From Otis tarda (taxonomy: Eukaryota > Chordata > Aves > Otidiformes > Otididae), in contig CM048552.1 of assembly GCA_026413225.1 (NCBI GenBank), forward strand, positions 55,567,001 to 55,631,000: a DNA stretch of 64,000 nucleotides, in the 5' to 3' direction. The position numbers and the translations under genes were made by a program. The first letter of the stretch is position 1; the number at the start of each line of letters is the position of its first letter. This document shows positions 27,654-39,700 of the stretch, one piece after another. The notes beneath the pieces are model-generated. The model did not search any database. It had not been told where the DNA came from and was given only the letters and a program-made list of their open reading frames with translations.

Positions 27654-27747
27654 CTGTGCCGTCGCTGGCGGACACGGAGAGCGCCGGTGAGGAGAGTTTA
27701 GGCCGCTTGGCTGAAGGCGGGCCCGGCTCCACCACATTCTCGGCCAT
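27654..27747 (-). CDS. EP300: EP300 coding exon 1 (N-terminus, nuclear localisation signal)
   Basis: 94 coding nt give residues 1-31 plus one base: MAENVVEPGPPSAKRPKLSS, then PALSVSASDGT. This is the p300 N-terminus; CBP begins MAENLLDGPPNPKRAKL. The basic cluster AKRPK at 13-17 is the N-terminal nuclear localisation signal. The ATG at 27747-27745 sits in AAAAATGG, with A at -3 and G at +4, a strong start context. An in-frame TGA lies eight codons upstream at 27771-27769 with no other ATG between, which fixes the start. The exon ends GGCACAG before donor GTCAGT. EP300 encodes a lysine acetyltransferase that acetylates histones (notably H3K27) and transcription factors at enhancers and promoters in the nucleus; the catalytic part lies outside this window. 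Confidence 0.98.
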
Positions 27748-28198
27748 TTTTAATTCTTTTTTAGACAATCACTCAGAGCAGAGAGGCGGCGGGGGGTGAA
27801 CCCCAAAATCTTCACCACTTTCTCGGGCCCCGAGTCAGCTGAAGAACAACAATAACGCCGAGAGAGGGAGTAGGATCTGGCGGAGGAGGGGGGCCAAGTT
27901 CCCCTTTTTCTGCCCCTCGGGCTCCGGGAGGGCGGCAGCGGAGAAGCGAGAAGGTGGGAGCTGGGGCGGGGGGGAGGAAGAGGCCTCTTCCCCCAGGCGA
28001 AGAGGCTGAGCGAAGATGGGAAGAGCAGGTAAATCCCCCGCCAAAAACGAAGGGAAAAAAAAAAAAAGGAAAAGAAAAAAAAAAAATAGAGGCTGATGGT
28101 TTCGGTTTTTGTTGATTTTTTTTTTAATTAATCCCGGCTGTTGTGCTGCTGGTGCTTCCTCGCCGCCGCCACCATCATCATCTTCATCCTTCGGGGGG

Positions 28199-28275
28199 TC
28201 TCCTCCTCCTGCTGCCTCCTCACCGCCGCCATCAGCCTCTTCCTCCTCGGCGCCGTCCTCCTCCTCCTCATCGCC
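28199..28275 (-). repeat. GGA/GCC triplet-rich leader sequence
   Basis: On the EP300 sense strand this stretch is made of GGAGGAGGA-type triplet runs mixed with GGC and GCC triplets; the plus strand shows TCCTCCTCC and CGCCGCC. Such GGA runs can fold into RNA G-quadruplexes. A similar AGG run in the opposite orientation lies at about 28760-28783. Confidence 0.7.
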
Positions 28276-29177
28276 ACAAGGAGGCGGGCGAAGGAGGGGA
28301 GAGGAGGAGGAAAAAAGAAAAAAAGATCACCGTCCTCTAGCAGCAGCTCCTTCCCCCTCCAACACCACCCTGCAAAAAAATACCCACCGCCAGCGACAGG
28401 GCCGGGGGGGAGGCGGCGGGGAGAGAGGCAAGGCGTGCGCGGGGTCCCCAGCTCCACTCGCTTCTTCCTCGCCGGTCGCTAATGGCTGCAGAAAGGGGAG
28501 CTGTAAGGATGAGGAGGGTGAGGATAAGTCCCAGGAGTCTCCGCTTCACATCTTGTTGTGCAGGGAAGGAGGAGGGGTTGTTGTCCTGATGGAGGCAGCA
28601 CCGATCGCGGGATGGGAAGGTGGGGGGCGGGTTTCAACACCCTCTCTGCCCCCCTCCCCTTCTTCTCTTCTTCCCCCTTCCTCTTTCTCTCGCTCGCAGT
28701 AGCAGGCTGCCCCCCCTCCGCTCCGGCGCAGGCAGAGGGGCCGATCCCACAGCAGCGGCAGGAGGAGGAGGAGGAGGAAGAACCCGGCCCCTCCCCCCCT
28801 CTCTGCCTACCTTCCCCCCTCCCGGGCGGCCGAGGATGGTTGCGAGTGCTGGCGCCGGGCAAGGAGGGGGCTGCCCGTCTCCGCTGCCGCGGACCCACGG
28901 GCTACGCAGGGGGGGGAGGCGGAAAGACGAGGGAGAAAAACCTCGGCCGCTGCTCGGGCGCGGCGGGGACTCCCTCTTCGCCTCTACGAGGGTGGGAAAG
29001 GAAGCGAAGAGGTTGGTAGCTGGGGAGGGGAGGGGGAGGCCGGTCAGCGACCCCTCCGAGAAGAAGAGGAGGGGGTAAAATTAAAATAATAAAATGCAAG
29101 AAAAATTATGGCGAGGGACCGGCCCTGGGGTGGGTTAAAAGGCTCGGAGGGGGAGGGGGTCCTCGGCGCTCCCCGGC

Positions 29178-29203
29178 GGGGGGGGTTGGGGGGGGGGGTG
29201 GGG
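29178..29203 (+). repeat. G-run cluster in the CpG island
   Basis: Runs of 8, 11 and 4 G are separated by TT and T on the plus strand. A second such pair (7 and 10 G) lies at 29406-29423. Both are candidate G-quadruplexes on the strand opposite EP300 transcription, and both are places where assemblies often have length errors. Confidence 0.75.
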
Positions 29204-29555
29204 CGGCGCAGGCAGCGCGGGGGCCGAGCGCAGGCTCCCTACTGCCCCTGCCTGGCGCTCGGCGGCGGCCCGGCTGCGGCCGCTCCTGTGGCGTGTGTGG
29301 CGGAGCGGGCAGAAGCGGAGGGCAGCGGGGGACAGAAAGAAGTCGGGGGAAAGGAGAAGAGAGAAGGAGAGAGGAGAGAGAGAGAGGGGACGGGCAGGCT
29401 GCCGCGGGGGGGTGGGGGGGGGGCGTCTCGGCTCCTCGCTTCTCTCCCCGTCCCCTGGCCGGGCCCCTGGGTCTCTCTGCGCTGCCCTCCCCCTGGCTCG
29501 CCCCGTCCGGCTCGGCCTCTCGCTTTCGCTCCCTCCCTCAGTCGCTCACACACAA

Positions 29556-29840
29556 ACAAAATGGCGGCTGTTGTTTCTTCACTCTCCCGAGTCCTCGGAG
29601 GGGAAGCGAGCGGCGGTGGCGGCCGGAAATGAGCCAACGGCAAAGAGGGGGCGGGGCCAGGCCCAGGGGCGGGGCCCGGCGGCGCTGGCGCACACAATGG
29701 AACGCGGGGGGCGGGCGTGCCGCGGAAGTGAGGGGGGAGTGCGGCACCGCCCGGCCGCCGTCACGAGACCGCGCCCGCCCAATCAGCGCTCGCCCCTCGC
29801 CGGGCTCTTCCGCAAACTCCCCTGGCTCCGCCCCTTAAAG
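29556..29840 (-). promoter_or_regulatory. EP300: Probable EP300 core and proximal promoter
   Basis: A dense set of motifs typical of TATA-less CpG-island promoters lies within 285 nt. There is a YY1-like AAAATGGCGGC (29558-29568), and an ETS-like CCGGAA near 29623-29628. GC boxes GGGGCGGGG lie near 29648-29657 and 29666-29675, with another in reverse at 29827-29835. A second ETS-like element GCGGAAGTG is at 29722-29730, and a CCAAT box in CGCCCAATCAG at 29776-29786. No TATA box is visible. With EP300 on the minus strand, transcription would start near the YY1-like end and the CCAAT box would lie about 220 nt upstream. The start site is inferred, not seen. Confidence 0.55.
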
Positions 29841-29843
29841 GCG

Positions 29844-29849
<6 letters not shown>

Positions 29850-29880
<31 letters not shown>
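29850..29880. repeat. Poly(dA:dT) tract, T25 then A6
   Basis: A run of 25 T is followed directly by 6 A, set in otherwise GC-rich island sequence just upstream of the inferred promoter motifs. Tracts this long resist nucleosome wrapping, so it may help keep the promoter open. It could instead be a slippage product or a retroposed tail, but no recognisable retroposed body adjoins it. Confidence 0.8.
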
Positions 29881-30760
29881 GGGCTCCTTCTTTCTCCTCC
29901 CCTTACGCTCTTTTCTATCGGCCGAAAAGTGCACGGCGGCGGCCCGAGGGAGGGCGGCCGTAACCCACGGCCTGGGGCAGGCGGCTGCTTGGTTCCGCCG
30001 CACTACCCAGCCCGGTGGGCCGAGGGTCCGGCGGGCGGAGCGGGTGTCTCCCGCCGCGGCCCTCCCTCCCTCTCTCACTCCCTGCCGGCTGTCGGCGCCC
30101 GGTCGGTTCCCTACGGTGCCAGCGGGCGGGGCGCTCCTCCCGCCGGTGCTGGGCCTTGCTGCGCCACAGACATGGCAGCTCGGGCCGGGAGGCAGGCCCT
30201 GGTCCGGGGGTACGGCCCCCCTCTCTCCCCCGGGGCTGGGGAGCAGCTCCCCCATCCCCGGGCAGCGGCCGCAGCCCCCTCCCCGAGGCCCGACGGGCGG
30301 TGGGTGTACGAGACCCAGTGACGCTCTTCACGTAGAGAGCTGGACTGGGGGAGGCCGGAGCTGGCGCAGTTTTCCATCGACGTGACAATAAATAAAAAAA
30401 CCCCTACCAACACCGCCCCCCTACACGCACTTTGTGCCAATGAGTAAATAAACTTTATGCCAAAACCCCCTGCGCGTGCTGGGGAAGGAAGGAGGCGGGA
30501 GGCGTTGGGTGGTAGAGCAGCGCCCTGAAAACACACCCCACTCTGCTGAGGCCGGTAATATTCATGTCGGCCTTCATTACGCCTTCGTAGCCCCCGAGCC
30601 GTTTCATAGCTTAGGATTTCTGACCTGCCAAGAGTTTTCCTCAAACCTTTAAGGGCTCATCAGCCATCATGAGCGAGGAAAGACCCCATCCCGGCTTTCC
30701 CCTGCGGTGTGTTCCGGCTCTTTCGGGCCGTGCACTGTTACGGGGATAGGGTTGGAAGGG

Positions 30761-33700
30761 AAGTGTGGGCCTGCGTGTGTTTTTAGTGGAAAAAGCAGTT
30801 TCGTTTGATCCAAGCAGAGTGTTTGCGAGGGTTTCTCTCACCACCCACTCTCAGGGCTGAGCTCTCCCCAATCCAGCACGTAAGAACCAAAGCAGGTATT
30901 TGGGAAGAGCCTAGACTAAACACCAGAATAAATACCACAGGCGATGAGAGAAGGCCTGAACTGAGATTCACAGCCCTGTAACAGTTATCGACCGGCTCCC
31001 TCACGTACTCCCACACTTCTGCTTCCCTTCTTTGGGCTTTATTTCAAGCAAGATTGTTGTTGTGTCCCTTAGCACAAAAGGGTTACGCTCACACTGCTCC
31101 AAAAGTGCTTAGAGATTATGCGTGCATTAGCCTTACAGAAAAATCTTAGAGCCACTGGCAGTACACAAATCTATATGTTTTAAAAGTGAGGTGGAAGGAG
31201 CCTTGCAAGGACAAATAAGTGGTAGGAAAATGGAGAGCAGAACATCTCAGAACTAAAGCTGTCGAGGCCAACAGCGTCAAACCTAACAGTGTCACACCTA
31301 ACAGTGTCACCTTAGAAACAAGGTGAAGGTTCTCACAGGTTTTTTGCCTCCTATTGCTACTAAATTCCCCCAAATATTCCATAGAAGTTTTGTATTACCT
31401 CGGTTTATTTATTTTGTCAAATTGATTGTTTCCCTTGCTTGTGAAGCACTTTTTAAACTCAGCTGCGACTAATTTTAACTTTTTTTTAAAGTCTCCTTAG
31501 AATTAAATGTTGACTGAAATAAGTCTATATAAAGGTTTTCAGACTCTCTAGAGGCCCTTAATCCACAGTTCAATAAGGACTTAGTGGCAGCTTTATAAAG
31601 ACACCAAGGTGCACATAAACACCTAAATGCTTTTAAAAGTCAGGCCCTTACTAAACAACAAGTTTGGAGCAAAGCAGATGTTTCAAATAAGAGTTCTGTG
31701 ACACTAGTTCCTATCTAGAGACTTGATCCTACCAATAGTTGCATGTGTGCTTAGTTTTATGTAGCACATAGTTCCACAAAATCACGCTGTACTACTCGCC
31801 ATAGTAAAACTAAGCACACGTGTGCTTGCTGGAGCACAGACTGACAGATAAAAATTAAAGAACTGGGTAGCTGCTTGCTACTCCAGAGAGTATCGTATGG
31901 ATTGCTTAGTTTTGCTAAGTACCAGAAAAATCTGACAAACAAAATAAAGTACTTATTTTTTGGTGCAGCTTCCCCTCTCCTCTGGCTACCTGTCTATTTA
32001 CCCTTCAAACGAGTTCAGGGAAGCGTACCTGAACTGTGGGAACAGATTTTTTGGTAAATGCTATCAAACCAGCATATATCTTCTGAATATGAATTACAGA
32101 TATAAGTAATGAATCAATGTATTAGCAAAACCGTACCTCTGCCTTACAAGCATCATAACCAGTAGATTATCTTAGTTCTTTACATATTAGAAAGTCATAT
32201 TCAGTTAGCTTTCCATATTAGAGGCTTAAATGCAAGCTGAAGTATACAGAATAATAAATAGAGAAGAATGCTACTTGTGTTTTTTTTTCCTTTTATAAAA
32301 TGGTTATCTAAAATAAGAGAAGGAGGAAGAAGAAAGAAAACCTAGGAAAACAAGGTGAAGATAAATACTATATATATAAACAAAAAAACCCCTACCCTTC
32401 AGCATCTGTTCATTTTTCTAAAAACATTGCCGTTTTCTTAAATGAACCTTAATACATACACACAACCAACTGTTGCTCAATGCTATCTGCCAAAAGAATA
32501 ATATAAAAAATTACTGGAAAGTAATAACAGAACATAAAGCATGCTAAGAAGCAAATGCCTATACAAATAAAACCAGGAAAGGAATATATTATTAAAAATA
32601 AAACAAACCTGTTCACCCAACAACTGCTCCACCTTGCCTCAATTCCCCCATTCTTACAACAAGAATAGTGGTATTTATCCCTTGAAAATAATACCCAGAA
32701 GAACTAATTAGCTCATTATTGGCAGTAATTACAGCAGTCATTATGTACTTTGAGATAACTGGATGAAGGTACCATAAGTCTGATTAAAATGAGAATCTGC
32801 TCAGGAAAGCAATAAGAAGAGGCATGCAAGGCCTTGAACTTTTATCATGGGATCTCGTTTGGCCTTAGCTTGTAGTGACTGAAATTCATAAGCATGCCCT
32901 GCTGCTTGGAGGGCTACGAGGAAGAAGATCTCCTTGTACTACAAGGGTCAAGGTGGTGCCCAGAGCTCAGCATACTGGCTTCAGTGAGATGAGCAGGCAG
33001 AGGAACAATAATCTCCGTCAACTTGGAGGGAGCAGGGGCTGTGGCCTTTCCCTTCCAGCTGCTGGACCGAGAAGTCAAAAAGTTGGTTGATCTCAAAGTC
33101 AACCAACCAACCAACCGACCTCCTCCCCTCCCTAATGCCGCTTGGAAAATCACTTACACTAAATTAAACTTCCCTGCTTCCCTTCATTGGGATTTGCTCC
33201 ACAGCCCTGCAGCCGTGCAAGTGTCTCCGAAAGAGGGGGGCTCGTGGGATGAGGGGCAGGAGCTGGGGATGAGGCACTCCCATCTTCTCAGCCTTGTTTC
33301 TGCCTGCAGTTTCCAGCTGTATTATCTTTTTTTTTTTTTTTCCTGAGCTTTCCAGGGCTGCTGCTCATGTCTGGCAGGTAATTTCTCCTGTTCCCCAGCT
33401 ACCTCCTGCTACAGCAGCTCTCTGCTCGCACAGCACTGCTCCCAGGGAGCGAAGGAGGAATGACCCCCTTCTCCATACCAGTGGGGAGATCTGCGTGTGG
33501 AGGGTCCTTCCCGGCACAGGTCAGAGGGGTGAGGAAATTATTTAAGGCTGCAATTTTTGCAAGTAATGCCAAGGCGCAGCGATATTTCTGGAAAGCAAGA
33601 GCCAGCTGTGCTGGAGCAGAGAACATTGCTCAGCGCGGCGTCAACATTAAAACCCAGCAGCGTTTTGATACGAGGCAAATTTTATTAAAACCATAAGAAG

Positions 33701-36700
33701 TAACCATCCAATAGCTGGTTCTTGCATCTAGCGTGTACATAAAAGAAAGGGCTGGCTTTCTGACAGAGAGCAAAATGCTTTCAGTCGTCGGCCCCAGAAA
33801 CGCAGGCTTCCTCGGTCACACGGTTTTCAATAGCTGAAAACACAGAGTTATGTTGCTAAATGTTAAGGGCTCAGCTGTTTACCAGAAGAATGTTTCCTCC
33901 CTGGAACACATGGTTTTGCTTAAAAGAAGTTCTCCCAAAAACCCACTTTATTTCATTAGCGAATGCAACATTATAGTCCTAACAAACATGCCATGCAGTC
34001 TCCCCTTGCAAGAACAAAATAGAAAAAGAGGATAAAAATTGACTTCTCAATTTAGCAGAGGGGGCAGAGGTCCAGGCTCTGCCTAGGAAATACTGCAGCT
34101 TTTAGGTCTGGTGATAGAGAGGCGAATCCTGTGCTCTGAAATTTATATATCTTCGTACATTGTTTCCGTATTCTGGTTCTTGTTGAATGCACAAATGTGG
34201 AATAGGAGTGAGAGGCTTGCCTGCTCTCCCTGCTTTACCAAGGGCTGGCCAAATTGCTGTCTTTCACTTCCCAGACTCAGCTCTCCCCTCTGTAACAGGG
34301 AGGTGATGCTACTCCCCCCTTACAGAAAGCACATTCGAATCATTAAATGAAAGTGTAGTACTCCTGTATCTTCTAAATGAAATTACACTGAAATTAATGT
34401 GTTTACATCAGCAGTTGATTTATCCCAGAGTATTACAGGGACGCAAGCAAGAGGTTCTAGATTGAAAGTGTAATATTTTTAATTAAGAGCTCTTGAACTT
34501 GCCATGTGCTTTGAGCTTGTGGAAGCTGAAAGGATAGCAAATTTCTGAACAGCTCGGCCAGCTCAGCACTGTGTTTACAATGATCTGCTGAAAATGATCA
34601 TTGTGTGATGGAGCTGGAGCTAACATGGGAAATCTGTGCTGAAAGAATTACAGTTATTGTAACAACCTGGAGGAAGCACGCTGTTCACATTCCTCTTACT
34701 TCTTTTGACTCTGGTATCCAATGGGAAAGTTCTTGATAAGCTTTATTGCACTGCAGAAGGGATAAACAATGTGCTTTGAAATCTTCTGAGCTTAAAGCCA
34801 AAACTTATCTTTTCATTTGTTTCCTCAATTGTCCCACAGATACAGATCCACTGTCCACACATGCTTACAAAGAACAAAACACAATTATTTCTGTTATACC
34901 TCTCCTTCCTTTGCTGTTTTGTTTCACAGTGTTCCTTAATTCAGACCTTTTTTTTTTACGTGCTACAACATTCTTCTATATGCTGAACTGCAATGTGTTG
35001 TTTGATGTCTGCAATCAAAATGCAAAGAGGGAAAAAGTAACTTTTTCCCTGATTTATTAGTTTTCATGCTCTGAGATATAAAGTGATTCCTTTGATGGGG
35101 TCAGGCAGGATTTACTCTGCAGCAGAGAAATGTACTGAATCGAGAGGTTTTCAGTACAGAGGGTATTGGCCTTCTGACGGAGCTAATGGGGAGACCCTGT
35201 TGTTCACAGGATAATACACTTAGTTAATCAACACAATCTGAGCTGTTTTTACAGTTGCCATGGAAGGAAAATTTTCCACAGGAAATATAGGTCTGGTTGG
35301 TTTTTTTTCTTTTTCTGCTTTTATCTAGAAAGATCTTGTATTTTCTTGGCTTTTTTGGCATGCCAGAAAAGGCAATGCCTTCATGAGTGCTTTCCTTCTA
35401 CGTGCAAATAAAAGTCAATAATTAACCACAAACACCAAAAGCCAATTGATTCTAATGTGGTGACTCTGTGTAAAACAATAGGGCTAATCCTCAGTTCCTT
35501 ACCTTCTTAATTTATATGGGCTTATCACTTCTCTTCCCAGAAATTCCCTCATGAACCTTCACGTTTCAAAGTCCATGAGGTTTTTCTTCTTCTCTTGGTC
35601 TCTTCTAGCAAGGGGTGCTGACATCAGGCAGCCACGGACTTGCTGTTCGCATCCTCTGACCGCCCCATACGCGAGACCTGTAAGCCTCAGAGAACGGAGC
35701 ATCTGACCCTAATGGTGCTATGCTATTAAAAGCTACCGAGAGAGAAGTGAAAAGGTGGAAGCTATAGCAGCTCTCGGCAGCACGCTTTTCCTCCTGGCAC
35801 TCACACGTTGCCTGAAGCCCTGGAAAGATTGTTTCTGCAGAGCAGGGTCGGTTTATGAGCTGATTTGTAATGTTTGCTCCAACCTCTTTTGCCATCTCAG
35901 ATGCCTTCCCTTGAATCTCAGGACAGGCAGGGGAGAGGCATGCCACAGCGCACCCCGGATTAAATGGGTGGAGGGGGACACAAACCGCCCATCGGTGGGA
36001 TGTGAGGGGAGGGCTGGTTGTCCGATCCAGCACAGGCACTGCAATAAAGATGCAACAACCTGGAAGTAAAGCTGAAAACTTTCGAGACAGCTGGAGCAGC
36101 CATTAAAAAACTTTTATACACCAGCAGGCCTCCATGAGAAGTGAAAGCCATGGTTGGTAGGATGTTTTGGCATCAAGGACTTGTTTATCTTTCATTACAG
36201 CTGAAGAAGCATTTGAGGGAAGTAACTTTTGAGGGAACGTAGAGAGCTTTCCTGGTGATCAGAAAAGTAACAATTTCAAGGTTGATGTTACTCCTCTTTT
36301 GTCGATATTTATATGACTGCAAATTTGTTGCTATTTAAGAACCGGCTTCAGGAAAGCCAAATGCAAAGTGTGAGATGCACAATCGGCATCACAAAATGAT
36401 AAAAAGTTTGGTTCTTTCACCATCGTATATGTGATGAGTAAATGTTTTGTGCAAGAATTTGGGCCTCACACAAAGGGGCTCGGCCATGGCCATTCTGCAT
36501 GGTGCTGCAGGCCCAAGCACCAAGCCCCAGGAGAAGCTTCCCTTGGAGACTGGGGCACTGAGATCCCCTGGACACAGCAAAATTAGTTGTCTTAGCAGGA
36601 GAAAAAAGAGTTGGAACATCAACCCCACAACAAATCCTTGCAACAACAACAACGCCCTGCTTCCGCTGCTGCTGCCCTGTGTGGTGAGTGTCAGCCCCGT

Positions 36701-39700
36701 GTTTGGGAACAGACACAGGGGACCGTGCCTGGCCACGCTGGACGTGCTCTCGGCGTGCCTGCTGCCTGCCTCCCCTGGGACATCTTGGTGGTGATATCCC
36801 AAACAGCTGCTCCGGCCAAAAGGACAGTGCTGCTGGGTGTGCAGAGATGCAAAACTTAAAACACTGGAGAGAGCAGCATAGCAAAAAGTCTGGCGGCTGG
36901 ATGTGCTGGTTGTCTTGGCAGCTATGCTGGGTTTTTTTTCTCGTTTGCTCTGCTAGATGTAGGCATCTGAATTCCTACTGAAAAGAAACAGAGGTGCCCA
37001 AGGCCTCTTGTGATTCTGCAGTTTGCTGGTTCATGTGTCTTTCTATCTGTGGCTCTGCCACAGATATGTATATTAAAAAAAAAAAGTATATTTATATACC
37101 TCAGGGGTATAGAAATTAAATGCTTTTTGCTTAGAAGATTCAAGCCATCCTGGCATATTTAGTCCCTGCAAGAAAAAAAATTATTTGCACTGAGGTGAGC
37201 ATCTCTCTCTTCACAGAGGAGTGCACCGGCTGCCAGAAGGTGAGACCTGTGTGGAAGATTCCCTGTTCCCCTGCGAAGGAGCCAAGCCAAGGGCTTATGA
37301 CAGCAGCCTGGCTCTACGACATGAGGGGCAAGCACGTCTGTGCTTGCACATGAGTATCCCGCATCAGTGCAAAACAGGCCCGTGGATTCCTCCGTCCCTC
37401 CTGGGTATTTCAATTAAAAGCCAGAGAGGAAGTCCAAGAAAATGCCTAAAATGGCTTGAGTCCTTCCTCACCATCTGGAAATGGAAGTCAGCGGTGACTA
37501 ACTCCAGCCCAGCCACCAAACCCCTCCCTCCCTGACTCTGCATCGTTCCGTCCTTTCCCAGCTCCTCTCCTGCCTTTGCAAACAGTCGGCAGTGGAAACA
37601 GTGAAGCAGCCTGGCTTCGAACGCCAGGAACGCACGAGCGGTATGCGACTGCAGCAGTGACCGTCATCTACCCATCCTGGTGTCTAACCTAGGAAGAAGT
37701 GATTAAAATCTCACGGGGACAAATCTTGATTATAAGCAGAGGAATGATTTTAAAAGAGGCTGCCGCCAAGCCTGGAAACAAAGCCCGATTAAATCCTGCC
37801 ATTGACTTAAATTGGCTTCAAAACAGGCCTGTAACATCTTCTCCAGTTAAAAAAAAAAAGGCTTGTTTATAATTTTTTAAGCCAGTTCAGGCGATGTCTT
37901 TCAGCTTCCTCACAAAGCTAACATATAGCAATATCTGTAAAGAACACGATTAACTAACTCAGTGGTCAGGAAAGCTGCATCCCGTACTCACACATGGTGT
38001 GATGGGCTCTGTAGTAGATGGTTGTTTTGCTGCTGATTCAGTTTTGGCTATGCAGTTGAGCTGGATTTGAAAGCATCTGCTTCGTAAGAAGTCACCTGGA
38101 TGTTGGGAGCTGTGGCAGCATGGATGAGTCCAAGGGCACCAGCCCAGTTCCTTTTCTTTCCATTTGCTCCCATCCAGCACCATGCATATAGCATCAGCCC
38201 TTCTGCACGAAATTTCTAACCATCTGGGTGCAGATACTCAATGGAGAGCCTTTTTGTGGGATTTCAGCTGCAGCTTTCCTTCCACCACCCATCCATCTCG
38301 TATAAAAGCCCATCGAGACTTGCTTTTCATGTGGTACCTACTCCACAAGGGGCGTGATCTCTCCTGGTATCCAAAAACTGAGATAAGGCAAAAAATAAAG
38401 AATAGAATGGGGTGCTTATGATCCCAGTAATATGTTATTCAAAATATTACAGTTCAAAATCTCACCTTCTCTTTCAGTTTATTTCGGTCGCAGCTTTTTC
38501 CCTAAGGACTTCAGGTACAGCTCTGCGTGCTCACAATGAAGGCTGCGGGAGGATAAATCATGCAGTGTGGGGTCCAGAATGCCTTGTCCTCTCCTCCTTG
38601 GTGGTGTGGCGTGGAAAAAGATGCCCTCGAAAAATTTGACTGCTTCTGTGGTGGAGCCCTCTGCACCCCTCATTCAGCAGTGCAACAGAGTGTCTTTGGG
38701 AGATGTTGGAGACCAAGCATGCTTGGAGAGGACTTTATTCATAGGGTGTGCAGGGTGTTGGCTGGAGAGCTGCAGAGCTGAGCTGCCTGCTTATGCCTTA
38801 CCCAAATCTACTGCTGCCCTCAGGTTTGTGACCTCAGTGACTGGTCAATAGGGTAAACCTACCTCGGATATTCCCTGCAGAGGTGATTAAAAAGGATGAG
38901 CAGATGAAAGCACACCTGAGCAAGGATATTGCTAAACCAATTCATTATTTTTACTAAGCTAATTAAAGGCAGACCAATGAAGTGATCACACTGAGATAAT
39001 GATTAAGATCAAATCAATAAATCAGTAGACTCAAATGGGTAGTCATCAGATTATATATCCCTCTATCAAAGTGATTTGTGAAGTTGCCACTGAAGGAATT
39101 ACTTAGATTTAATCTTGTCTAGGGATATCTCGAGGAGGAGGCTGAATCTTTTCAGGCTAAAACCCCAGCAAGCTTCCCAGCAGATGCAGTGATCCCACCT
39201 GATGAAGAACGTAGGTCTTCAAAGGATATAAGGATATATATACCCCCTTCGAAGGATGTATCTCCTCCCTTTGAAGGGGGATGTCCAGTCTTTGCATTTT
39301 TTGCCAAGCTACATGACACAGGTTATGCAGTAATCTTATCTTAGCTCTATTTGGGGAAGTAACATGATAGGTGTCTCCACAGTGACTTTCCTTTAACACA
39401 TCTTCCTTAAACCTTAAGCTTATTTTTAATCATATTAACATTTATGGTCTGTATGTTCCCCGTTTCACTAATGGCCCTGTTTTCCTCCACTGCTAAAGCA
39501 GAGGGAACGATCAGGGCAAACCCAGCTACTTCTGAATAATCTTCTTCTCAACTCCAAAGATTGCCACCCTAATTCATTTGCAATTTAATTTTAGTAGGCC
39601 TCCACAGGCATTTTCCCCACCAACACATCCGTTCACCTGTTCATACCAACAGGAAATCGGAAAAACAAGAACTGAGGGAATCCATTCATTAAAACAAAGA

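Larger units (their letters stand above)
27748..29560 (-). other. EP300: Probable EP300 5' leader region
   Basis: GC-rich sequence directly upstream of the start codon. The last bases before the ATG (AAAGAATTAAAA) match the end of the human EP300 5' UTR as I remember it. The far end is inferred from the promoter motif cluster near 29.56 kb, so the length (up to about 1.8 kb) is uncertain and the true start may be nearer the ATG. The leader is full of GGA, GCC and G-run sequence likely to fold in RNA. No unspliced alternative protein start in frame is possible because of the TGA at 27771-27769. Confidence 0.55.
27600..30760. other. EP300: CpG island over the EP300 5' end
   Basis: The sequence changes from AT-rich intron to strongly GC-rich sequence with frequent CG dinucleotides, spanning exon 1, the leader, the promoter and several hundred bases upstream. 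It then fades back to mixed composition near 30.4-30.8 kb. The limits are judged by eye. CpG islands of this type mark broadly expressed genes, as expected for EP300. The many long open frames on both strands here are a side effect of few AT-rich stop codons. Confidence 0.85.

Noticed and set aside
106-27747. Assigning the left gene to CREBBP
   Set aside because: The N-terminus MAENVVEPGPPSAKRPK, the exon 3 sequence and the neighbour RBX1 all fit EP300; CBP-like residues are limited to a few linker sites.
27748-27768. Upstream extension of EP300 by seven codons from a TTG
   Set aside because: Not an ATG, weak as a vertebrate start, and directly preceded by an in-frame TGA. The MAENVVEP start at 27747 has a strong context and matches the family.
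28109-29876. Several overlapping open frames of 110-197 codons on both strands
   Set aside because: They lie in a CpG island where AT-rich stop codons are scarce. The products are low-complexity Pro/Ser/Arg/Gly runs, frames overlap on both strands, and none matches a known family.
34580-34608. Short inverted repeat ACAATGATC / GATCATTGT with a 10-nt loop, and a similar 9-bp pair at 23916-23937
   Set aside because: Nine-base arms are common by chance in tens of kilobases; nothing else marks these sites.
37044-37066. 10-bp hairpin with 3-nt loop followed by a T/A-rich stretch and a run of A, resembling a bacterial terminator
   Set aside because: The window is vertebrate nuclear DNA, so intrinsic terminators of this type do not apply. 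A short hairpin of this size is expected by chance.
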